This document shows, piece after piece, positions 34,374 to 40,532 of a DNA stretch of 64,000 nucleotides; within the stretch, counting starts at the first letter, position 1, and each line of letters begins with the position of its first letter. The translations under genes and the position numbers were made by a program. A model generated the notes under the pieces. It worked only from the letters and a program-made list of their open reading frames with translations. It ran no database searches and was not told the origin of the DNA. This DNA is from Streptomyces sp. NBC_00704 (lineage in GTDB: Bacteria; Actinomycetota; Actinomycetes; Streptomycetales; Streptomycetaceae). The stretch spans positions 3,530,501 through 3,594,500 of the forward strand of contig NZ_CP109000.1 in the NCBI RefSeq assembly GCF_036226605.1, written 5' to 3'.

Positions 34374-34391
34374 GTTCATCGTTCGTTTATC
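34374..34391 (+). promoter_or_regulatory. 11-nt direct repeat, AfsR/PhoP-type box before afsS
   Basis: GTTCATC at 34374-34380 and GTTTATC at 34385-34391 are spaced exactly 11 nt, the period of the PHO-box direct repeats bound by PhoP and of the overlapping AfsR site known in the S. coelicolor afsS promoter. It lies 226 nt before the afsS start, so transcription would begin with a long leader, or a second promoter exists nearer the gene. Confidence 0.55.
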
Positions 34392-34616
34392 GCCGTGCGG
34401 CACTGTCAGTCGGGCCGGACCGTCGCGTCGGGGGGCAGACGGCTCGGTGCGACGGCCGCGCAGCCGGGAGGGGTCTTGTGGATCAGGCCACGGGACGCCG
34501 CCTAAGGTGAACGGCCGTGCGGGACCCGCCCGGCGATCCACGGGGGTACTGCCGGGCGGGGCCCGCCCCCATCCGTTCCGTCATTCCGTCACGCTCGATC
34601 TCCCAGGAGTCACTTC

Positions 34617-34814
34617 ATGGCCGACAACACCGGCACCGTCAAGCCCGCCGACTTCCACGCCACCAGCGAGAAGGCGGAGGCCCCGGCGGTCGTCGCCGAG
34701 TCCCGGCCGGCCGCGCAGGCGGCGGGCGAGGACCTCACCACCCAGGACTTCCACGCCACCACCGAGCCGCTGAACAAGCCGGCCGACTTCCACGCGACCG
34801 ACGAGAAGGCCTGA
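34617..34814 (+). CDS. afsS: AfsS-like small repeat protein
   Basis: 65 residues (S. coelicolor AfsS has 63). The protein is acidic and built of three imperfect repeats around D-F-H-A-T: KPADFHATSEKA, TTQDFHATTEP and KPADFHATDEKA. AfsS-type proteins, often labelled sigma-like, carry such repeats, usually in the form TTxDNHAT. They stimulate antibiotic production pleiotropically by an unknown mechanism. The gene lies directly downstream of afsR as in S. coelicolor, and CAGGAG sits 8 nt before ATG 34617. The Phe in place of Asn in the repeat is notable. A strong hairpin follows at 34851. Confidence 0.75.
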   Translation: MADNTGTVKPADFHATSEKAEAPAVVAESRPAAQAAGEDLTTQDFHATTEPLNKPADFHATDEKA

Positions 34815-34850
34815 CCGAAGGCCTGACACGAGCCACACCCGAGGGGGATC

Positions 34851-34885
34851 GGCCGCGGCGGCGCGGAGGGGGCGCCGCCGCGGCC
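34851..34885. terminator. 14-bp perfect hairpin after afsS
   Basis: GGCCGCGGCGGCGC (34851-34864) pairs perfectly with GCGCCGCCGCGGCC (34872-34885) around a 7-base loop. It is 37 nt past the afsS stop and 33 nt before the expected end of the convergent antitoxin gene. Confidence 0.8.
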
Positions 34886-34917
34886 GAGGCGTGCGGGCGA
34901 CCGGGACGGGGCCCGGC

Positions 34918-35255
34918 TCAGGCCACGGTGTACTGCGTGTCCCCGAAGTCCGCGACGACCCGCAACTCGCCCCCAGTGCCCGCACGTAGGAGCGCAGGGT
35001 GGCGACCTCCGTGCGGTCGATCTCACCGTGCTCGATCGCCGAGATCCGAGGCGTGGACACCCCCATCGAGTCGGCGATGTCCCGCTGCGTGAGGTCCTGC
35101 TCGCGGCGCAGTTCAGCGAGTTTGCAGGCCCTGACCTCGGCGAGGAGGCGGTCCTTCGCTTCCTGCTTCTCCTCCGGTGTCATCACCGGGATCCCGGCGG
35201 CCCGCTGCTGCTCGTGAATCCTCCTCTTGACTTCCTCCCAGCCGACGCTGCTCAT
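34918..35255 (-). pseudogene. HigA-type XRE antitoxin with frameshift near its C-terminus
   Basis: From ATG 35255 the protein reads MSSVGWEEVKRRIHEQQRAAG, then the helix-turn-helix REQDLTQRDIADSMGVSTPRISAIEHGEIDRTEVATLRSYVRALG. After that the frame leaves the family pattern: the expected ending (GELRVVADFGDTQYTVA, stop at 34918-34920) is intact but one base out of frame. A run of five C on the + strand (34970-34974) would restore it if it had six. As read, the frame runs on to 34581, across the convergent afsS gene. Either a real frameshift, phase variation, or a sequencing error. It overlaps the toxin stop by ATGA. The DNA-binding part is intact, so repression of the operon may persist. Confidence 0.7.
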
Positions 35256-35614
35256 TCGTACTCCCTCGTGTCCAGCTCGGTGATGTGGTCCTGGTAGCGC
35301 TTCTCGGCGATCGGAACGTTGACGTCGTACCAACCGCTCCAGTCTCCGGCCTTGTCTCCCGCGACCAGGAGAACGGCGCGACGCACGGTGTCGAAGGCGA
35401 AGAGGATGCGAATCTCGGTCCGGCCCGACGAGCCGGGCCTCAGCTCCTTCATGTGGTGCCACTCCGATCCCTTGATCCGGTCGACCAGGGGACGGCCGAG
35501 GGTCGGACCGTCGTCCGCCAAGGTGTCCACAGCGACTTCAACCTGCCTCGCACCGGCTGGATCGGACTGCGCCAAGGCCTCGAACCACGTCGCCACTTCG
35601 GCGACCAGAACCAC
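35252..35614 (-). CDS. HigB/Gp49-like toxin (RelE superfamily)
   Basis: 120 residues from GTG 35614, preceded by GGGAA. VLVAEVATWFEALAQSDPAGARQVEVAVDTLADDGPTLGRPLVDRIKGS, then HHMKELRPGSSGRTEIRILFAFDTVRRAVLLVAGDKAGDW match phage Gp49/HigB-type toxins, including the conserved KELRP and Arg in the beta sheet. Such toxins cleave mRNA on the ribosome. Toxin-first gene order with the XRE antitoxin behind (ATGA overlap) is the HigBA arrangement. The upstream codons CCA-TGG-GAA suggest the ancestral start (ATG-TGG-GAA) was altered and an internal GTG is now used. An AT-rich dyad at 35640 is the likely operator. Confidence 0.85.
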   Translation of the reverse strand: MVLVAEVATWFEALAQSDPAGARQVEVAVDTLADDGPTLGRPLVDRIKGSEWHHMKELRPGSSGRTEIRILFAFDTVRRAVLLVAGDKAGDWSGWYDVNVPIAEKRYQDHITELDTREYE

Positions 35615-35639
35615 TTCCCATGGAGCCCTGCCACGGAAA

Positions 35640-35655
35640 TTAACGCAAGCATTAA
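35640..35655. promoter_or_regulatory. AT-rich palindrome before the toxin-antitoxin pair
   Basis: TTAACGCAAGCATTAA is a dyad of the form TTAA-N-GC-N2-GC-N-TTAA, 26 nt upstream of the toxin start. AT-rich sequence stands out here against the surrounding very GC-rich DNA. It fits an autoregulatory XRE operator. Confidence 0.55.
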
Positions 35656-35702
35656 TCCGTCGGGCGGAATTCTGCCCTTGTCACCCCTTGCGGTGATGTC
35701 CT

Positions 35703-37301
35703 TCAAGGTTCCCGCAGCTCCCCCTTCATGACCTTGCCGCTCGCGTTGCGGGGCAGGCCGGGGACGAAGCTCACCGATCTCGGCACCTTGTAGTTCGCCA
35801 TCTCGCGGCGGGCCCAGGCGATCAGGTCGTCGGCCGTCGTCACCGCGCCCGGCCGCCGGACGACGTACGCCCGGCCCACCTCGCCCAGGCGGGGGTCGGG
35901 GACGCCGACGACGGCCACGTCGGCCACGTCCGGGTGCAGCCCGAGGAGCTGCTCTATCTCCGCCGGGTAGGCGTTGAAGCCGCCGACGATGAACATGTCC
36001 TTGATCCGGTCGGTGATGCGCAGGTTGCCCGCCGCGTCCAGGACGCCGACGTCCCCGGTGCGCAGCCAGCCGTCCGGGGTCAGGGCCTGCGCGGTGGCCG
36101 CCGGGTCCTCGTAGTAGCCGCGCATCACGTTGAAGCCCCGCACGAGGACCTCGCCGGGCAGGCCCGGGGCGGGTTCGGCGCCGCGGTCGTCGACCACCTT
36201 CACCCGGGTGCCCGGGATCGCCCGGCCCGAGGTGGCGGCGACGACGCCCGGCGCGTCGCTCCGCCGGCACATCGTGACGATGCCGCTCGCCTCCGACAGC
36301 CCGTACGCCGTCAGCACCGTCGCCACGCCGAGTTCGTCCCGCAGCCGTTCCACCAGGCGCAGCGGGACCACCGCCGCGCCGGTCACCACCAGCCGCAGCG
36401 CCGAGAGGTCGTACTGGCGGCGGGCGGGGTGGTCCAGGAGGGACTGGTGGAGCGTCGGGGGGCCGGGCAGCACCGAGACCCGTTCCGAGGCCACGTGGGC
36501 CAGCACGGCGTCCACGTCGAACACGGGCTGCGGGATCATCGTCGCGCCCCGCATGAGACAGGCGATCACCCCCGCCTTGTAGCCGAAGGTGTGGAAGAAG
36601 GGGTTGACGATCAGGTAGCGGTCGCCGCGCCGCAGCCCCGCCAGGTCGGTCCAGACGCCGTACGCCCGCAGGGTCTGCGCGTGCGTGATCACCGCGCCCT
36701 TGGGGCGGCCCGTCGTGCCCGAGGTGAAGACGATGTCCGAGGGCTGGTCCCCGCGCACCGCGTCCGCGCGCCGGCGGACCGCGGCCCGCCCCACGCCGTC
36801 CCCGCTCGCGAGGAAGTCCTTCCAGGTGCGGAAGCCGGCCGGGGCGTCGTCGGACAGCACGACCACCTGTTCCAGCGCGGGCAGGCCCGCGAGGGGCCCC
36901 GCGCCGGGCCCCTCCCCGGCGGCTCGCCGCAGCGACGTCACGTACGAGGCGCCGAGGAACGTGCCGGTCACGAACAGCAGCCTGGCCCCGCTCCGGCGCA
37001 GCACGTCGGCCGCCTCGGCGCCCTTGAAGCGGGTGTTGACCGGCACCAGGACCGCCCCGGCCGACACCGCGCCGAGCGCCGCGACGATCCAGTCGAGCGA
37101 GTTCGGGGCCCAGACGCCGACCCGGTCGCCCGGCTCGACGCCCTCCGCCAGGCAGGCCGCCGCCGCGCGCTCCACGCGCGCGCCGAGTCCGGCGTACGAG
37201 ATCCGGGTGCGGCCCTCGGCCACGGCCTCGGCGTCGCCGTACCGCTCGGCCGCCGCGCGCACCAGACCCGGGATGCTGCCCCACTCCACGTCACCGCGCA
37301 T
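35703..37301 (-). CDS. Acyl-CoA ligase (FadD-like, AMP-forming)
   Basis: 532 residues from ATG 37301 (MRGDVEWGSIPG), with GGGGAGG upstream; the longer frame would run through the operators. AMP-forming motifs: DIVFTSGTTGRPKGAVITH (A3), TAYGLSEASG (A5), GYYEDPAATAQAL and DGWLRTGDVG (A7-A8), ITDRIKDMFIVGGFNAYP and the catalytic Lys of NASGKVMKGEL (A10). It activates a carboxylic acid to its CoA thioester. Two palindromes (37323-37337 and 37350-37364) lie between it and the divergent thiolase operon, so both arms are probably co-controlled. The general motifs do not specify the acid, but the neighbouring Ltp-type thiolase points to a branched or cyclic one. Confidence 0.93.
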   Translation of the reverse strand: MRGDVEWGSIPGLVRAAAERYGDAEAVAEGRTRISYAGLGARVERAAAACLAEGVEPGDRVGVWAPNSLDWIVAALGAVSAGAVLVPVNTRFKGAEAADVLRRSGARLLFVTGTFLGASYVTSLRRAAGEGPGAGPLAGLPALEQVVVLSDDAPAGFRTWKDFLASGDGVGRAAVRRRADAVRGDQPSDIVFTSGTTGRPKGAVITHAQTLRAYGVWTDLAGLRRGDRYLIVNPFFHTFGYKAGVIACLMRGATMIPQPVFDVDAVLAHVASERVSVLPGPPTLHQSLLDHPARRQYDLSALRLVVTGAAVVPLRLVERLRDELGVATVLTAYGLSEASGIVTMCRRSDAPGVVAATSGRAIPGTRVKVVDDRGAEPAPGLPGEVLVRGFNVMRGYYEDPAATAQALTPDGWLRTGDVGVLDAAGNLRITDRIKDMFIVGGFNAYPAEIEQLLGLHPDVADVAVVGVPDPRLGEVGRAYVVRRPGAVTTADDLIAWARREMANYKVPRSVSFVPGLPRNASGKVMKGELREP

Positions 37302-37322
37302 CACGCGCCTCCCCGCCGGTAG

Positions 37323-37337
37323 CTGACTACCCGTCAG
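37323..37337. promoter_or_regulatory. Regulon palindrome 6
   Basis: CTGACTACCCGTCAG, 21 nt upstream of the acyl-CoA ligase start. Confidence 0.75.
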
Positions 37338-37349
37338 ATTAGCTGTAGC

Positions 37350-37364
37350 CTGACGGACTGTCAG
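37350..37364. promoter_or_regulatory. Regulon palindrome 7
   Basis: CTGACGGACTGTCAG, 32 nt upstream of the thiolase start; its centre is 27 bp from that of palindrome 6. Confidence 0.75.
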
Positions 37365-37396
37365 CCGCCACAACGCATTGCGGAGGTGCGCGCAGC

Positions 37397-38542
37397 GTGA
37401 CCCTCAAGGACGCGACCGCCGTCGTCGGCATCGGTCAGACCCCGTTCGCCAAGCACCTCCCCGAGCCGGAGAAGACGCTCGCCTGCCGGGCCGTCCTCGC
37501 CGCCCTCGACGACGCGGGCATCGCGCCGGGCGAGGTCGACGCGCTCGCCTCGTACACGATGGAGGAGACGGACGAGGTCGAGCTGGCCAAGGCCGTCGGC
37601 TTCGGCGACCTCACCTTCTTCAGCAAGGTCGGTTTCGGCGGCGGCGGTTCGTGCGCCACCGTCGCGCACCTCGCCGCCGCGATCGCCGCCGGGCAGGCGA
37701 CGGTGGGGGTGGCCTGGCGCTCGCGCAAGCGGGGCAGCGGGCCGCGCCCGTGGACGAACACGGCCGTCCAGCTGCCCACCCCGGCCCAGTGGACCCGGCC
37801 CTTCGGGCTGCTGCGGCCCGCCGACGAGATAGCCATGCTGGCCCGCCGCTACATGCACGAGTACGGCGTGACCCGCGACCACCTCTTCAACGTCGCCCTC
37901 GCCTGCCGCAACCGGGCCAACCAGAACCCGGCGGCGATCATGTACGAACGGCCGCTCACCCGCGAGATGTACATGAACGCCCGCTGGATCAGCGAACCGC
38001 TGTGCCTCTACGACAACTGCCTGGAGACGGACGGGGCGTTGGCCTGCGTCGTCGTCGGCCGCGAACGGGCCGGGGACTGCCGGCAGCGGCCCGTGTACGT
38101 GCACGCCGCGGCGCAGGGCCTGCCCGCCCAGCACCACGGCATGGTCAACTACTGGAACGACGACCCGCTCACCGGCCCCGCCTGGGCCGCGGCCGCGCAC
38201 CTGTGGAAGCACGCCGACCTCACCCCCGCCGACGTCGACGTCGCCCAGATCTACGACGCGTTCACCCCCCTCGTGCCGCTCTCCCTGGAGGGGTACGGCT
38301 TCTGCGGGCGCGGCGAGGGCGGCGCCTTCACCGAGGGCGGCGCGCTGGAGACCGGCGGACGGCTGCCCGTCAACACCGGCGGCGGCGGACTGAGCGAGGC
38401 CTACGTGCACGGCTTCAACCTGATCAACGAAGGCGTCAAGCAGCTGCGCGGGACCAGCACCGCCCAGGTGCCGGGCGCCGCGACCTGTCTCGTCACCGCC
38501 GGCGAGGGCGTCCCGACCTCCGCCCTGCTGCTCAGGAACTGA
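37397..38542 (+). CDS. Thiolase-family lipid-transfer protein (Ltp/SCP2-thiolase-like)
   Basis: 381 residues from GTG 37397, with GGAGG 10 nt upstream. AVVGIGQTPFAKHLPEPEKTLACRAVLAALDDAGI and the C-terminal INEGVKQLRGTSTAQVPGA follow the thiolase fold. The segment where thiolases keep their Cys nucleophile reads FGGGGSCATVAHLAAAIAAG; by my alignment a Gly occupies that position and the Cys is four residues later. VAQIYDAFTPLVPLSLEGYGFC (Tyr-Asp-Ala-Phe) is shared with steroid side-chain aldolases such as Ltp2. Those need a DUF35 protein partner, and a DUF35 gene follows 19 bp later. Retro-aldol release of propionyl- or acetyl-CoA is therefore a reasonable hypothesis. Confidence 0.85.
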   Translation: MTLKDATAVVGIGQTPFAKHLPEPEKTLACRAVLAALDDAGIAPGEVDALASYTMEETDEVELAKAVGFGDLTFFSKVGFGGGGSCATVAHLAAAIAAGQATVGVAWRSRKRGSGPRPWTNTAVQLPTPAQWTRPFGLLRPADEIAMLARRYMHEYGVTRDHLFNVALACRNRANQNPAAIMYERPLTREMYMNARWISEPLCLYDNCLETDGALACVVVGRERAGDCRQRPVYVHAAAQGLPAQHHGMVNYWNDDPLTGPAWAAAAHLWKHADLTPADVDVAQIYDAFTPLVPLSLEGYGFCGRGEGGAFTEGGALETGGRLPVNTGGGGLSEAYVHGFNLINEGVKQLRGTSTAQVPGAATCLVTAGEGVPTSALLLRN

Positions 38543-38561
38543 GAGCGAGGAGCCGACCCCG

Positions 38562-38978
38562 ATGCTCACCCCCGTCACCGACCCCGACGGCGCGCCCTTC
38601 TGGCGGTACGCCGCCCGCGGCGAGCTGCGCGTCCAGGCCTGCGCCGACTGCGGCGAACCCCGGTTCCCGCCCCGCCCCTGCTGCCCGCACTGCCAGTCCT
38701 TCGCGAGCCGGTGGCGGCGGATGTCGGGACGCGGGCGGATCTGGTCCTATGTCGTCCCGCACCCGCCCCTGCTGCCGGAGTACGCGGCGCACGCCCCCTA
38801 CAACGTGATCGTCGTCGAGCTGGCCGAGACGCCCCGGATACGGCTGGTCGGCAACCTGGTGAGCGGCCCGGGAGCGGCCCTGGACTCCGTTCCCCCCGAC
38901 CGCGTCCGGATCGGCGCCCGGGTCCGGGCCGTCTTCGACGGCGACGGGCTGCCCAGCTGGGTCCTGGAGCGGCCGTGA
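38562..38978 (+). CDS. Zn-ribbon/OB-fold (DUF35) acyl-CoA-associated protein
   Basis: 138 residues. A zinc ribbon (C27-x2-C30 ... C41-x2-C44, in ACADCGEPRFPPRPCCPHC) is followed by an OB-fold (GRIWSYVVPHPPLLPEYAAHAPYNVIVVELAETPRIRLVGNLV). DUF35 proteins bind thiolase-like aldolases and enoyl-CoA hydratases and stabilise or channel their CoA substrates. It lies between the thiolase and the enoyl-CoA hydratase, whose GTG start overlaps its stop (GTGA), consistent with a three-protein complex. Confidence 0.9.
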   Translation: MLTPVTDPDGAPFWRYAARGELRVQACADCGEPRFPPRPCCPHCQSFASRWRRMSGRGRIWSYVVPHPPLLPEYAAHAPYNVIVVELAETPRIRLVGNLVSGPGAALDSVPPDRVRIGARVRAVFDGDGLPSWVLERP

Positions 38979-39748
38979 GCGTGCGCCTCGACGTCGACGA
39001 GGACACCGGCGTCGCGGTCGTCACCCTCGACCGGCCGCACCGGCTCAACGCCGTCGACCTCGGCACGGCCGCCGAACTGCGCGATGTGTGGCTCGGGCTG
39101 CGCTTCGACGACCGGGTGCGCGCCGTCGTCCTGACCGGCGCCGGGGGGCGGGCGTTCTCCACCGGCATCGACCGGGACGCCGTCGTGCCGCAGCCCGCCT
39201 CGCCCTTCATGCAGGACGACCCGCTGCTCACCGTCGGCCCCAAGGCGAACGACCTGTGGAAACCGGTGATCGCCGCCGTGGAGGGCATGGCCTGCGGCGG
39301 CGCCTTCTACCTGCTCGGCGAGTGCGAGTTCCTCGTCGCGGGCGCCGACGCCGTCTTCTTCGACCCCCACACCGCCTACGGGATGGTCAGCGCCTACGAG
39401 TCGGCGCTCATGGCACAGCGCATGCCGTACGGGGAGGCCGCGCGGATGATGCTCATGGGCACGGCGGAACGGATCTCCGCGCGGCGCGCCCACGAGATCG
39501 GCCTGGTCTCCGAGGTGACCGACCCGGGCGGCGCGGCGTCGGCGGCCGCGGCCTGCGCCGCCGTCCTCGCCGGGTATCCGCCCGGCGGCGTCCAGGGCAC
39601 CGTGCGGGCGCTGTGGGCCGCGAAGGAGGCGGCCCGCGCCCCGGCCTACGCGCAGGCGCCGCACCTCATCGCCCTGGGCAACCTGCCCGGCGAGGACCAG
39701 GCGAGGCTGTTCACGAGCCGGCCGGCCGCGCGCCCCCGCATCCGCTGA
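38975..39748 (+). CDS. Enoyl-CoA hydratase/isomerase family protein
   Basis: 257 residues from GTG 38975, inside the DUF35 stop. The crotonase fold is clear: VAVVTLDRPHRLNAVDLGTAAEL, then AVVLTGAGGRAFSTGIDRDAV, KPVIAAVEGMACGGAFYLLGECEFLVAGADAVFFDPH. The oxyanion-hole glycines are retained (EGMACGGAFY). The first catalytic Glu position is replaced by Leu-Leu-Gly-Glu spacing and the second region reads FDPHTAYGMVSAYES, so the exact reaction (hydration, isomerisation or C-C cleavage) is uncertain. It completes the unit thiolase-DUF35-hydratase behind palindrome 7. Confidence 0.88.
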   Translation: MSVRLDVDEDTGVAVVTLDRPHRLNAVDLGTAAELRDVWLGLRFDDRVRAVVLTGAGGRAFSTGIDRDAVVPQPASPFMQDDPLLTVGPKANDLWKPVIAAVEGMACGGAFYLLGECEFLVAGADAVFFDPHTAYGMVSAYESALMAQRMPYGEAARMMLMGTAERISARRAHEIGLVSEVTDPGGAASAAAACAAVLAGYPPGGVQGTVRALWAAKEAARAPAYAQAPHLIALGNLPGEDQARLFTSRPAARPRIR

Positions 39749-39762
39749 ACCGTCACGCCCGC

Positions 39763-39828
39763 GGCGGTTCGACACGGGCGGACGGCGGTTCGACGCGGGC
39801 GGGCGGCGGTTCGGCGAGGGCGGGCGGG
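39763..39828. repeat. 21-bp tandem repeat, three copies
   Basis: Three approximate copies of GCGGTTCGACRCGGGCGGRCG lie between the hydratase stop and the convergent secreted-protein gene. Boundaries are accurate to a few bases. Confidence 0.6.
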
Positions 39829-39865
39829 CTTCCTGCTCTGACGCAGACAGGGGGCGGCCCGGCGG

Positions 39866-40408
39866 TCAGGCCGCCGGTGCGTAGGGCTCCGGGTCGCAGT
39901 GGTCCACCTTCGCCGCGAGGCCGGGGATGGACAGGTCGACGTCGACGCTCGTCCTGCCGTGGGCGGCGACGTACACCTTCTCGGTCCGCTCCTCCACCTT
40001 GTCGGAGCCCGCGTCGAGGAAGTCGACCGTGACGGTGAAACGGCCGCCGGTCGCGTTCGGGTTGTCGACGACCACGGTCGCGTAGGGCTTGCCCGGCTTC
40101 GCGCAGTCGGCCAGCTGGACCGAGGCGTCCGTGAGCGCCGCGGAGCTGGACGAGCCACTGCCGCCGGAGGTGCTGGTGGCGGTGTCGTCGTCGTAGTCAT
40201 CGTCGTCGTAGTCGCGGTAGCGCGATCCGGTGGTGCCGCCGGTCGAGGACGAGCTGTCGTGGTCCTGACTCGAACTGCTGCACCCGCCGCCGTGGCCGTG
40301 GCTGCTGTGGCCGTGTCCGTGGCCTCTGCTCGTCGTGAAGCCGGTCAGTGCCAGGACGACCCCCGTCGCCACCGCTGCGAACCTGATTCTCTGCCGCCGT
40401 CGATCCAT
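39866..40408 (-). CDS. Small secreted protein with His-, Ser- and Asp-rich low-complexity region
   Basis: 180 residues. Signal peptide RQRIRFAAVATGVVLALTGFTTS, then a His/Gly/Ser stretch (GHGHGHSSHGHGGG), a Ser/Thr/Asp stretch with DYDDDDYDDDT, and a C-terminal beta domain (VQLADCAKPGKPYATVVVDNP to DVDLSIPGLAAKVDHCDPEPYAP) with two Cys that may pair. The His and Asp runs could bind divalent metals. It follows afsK on the same strand, 124 bp later. I recall an uncharacterised gene at the corresponding position between afsK and afsS in S. coelicolor, but cannot verify homology. Confidence 0.72.
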   Translation of the reverse strand: MDRRRQRIRFAAVATGVVLALTGFTTSRGHGHGHSSHGHGGGCSSSSQDHDSSSSTGGTTGSRYRDYDDDDYDDDTATSTSGGSGSSSSAALTDASVQLADCAKPGKPYATVVVDNPNATGGRFTVTVDFLDAGSDKVEERTEKVYVAAHGRTSVDVDLSIPGLAAKVDHCDPEPYAPAA

Positions 40409-40532
40409 CCGGACAGCCTAGACACTGCCTGTCACGGCCATGTCACGACGCTGCGACCGGTCCGTCCCCGCCGGGTGCGCATGCCCGGGCGACGGGCTCG
40501 GGGACGCCGGGCGCGGGCGCCGCGGGTCCGGC

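Noticed and set aside
40425..40460. TGTCACG direct repeats before the secreted protein as an operator
   Set aside because: Only two short copies with irregular spacing; nothing supports a specific factor.
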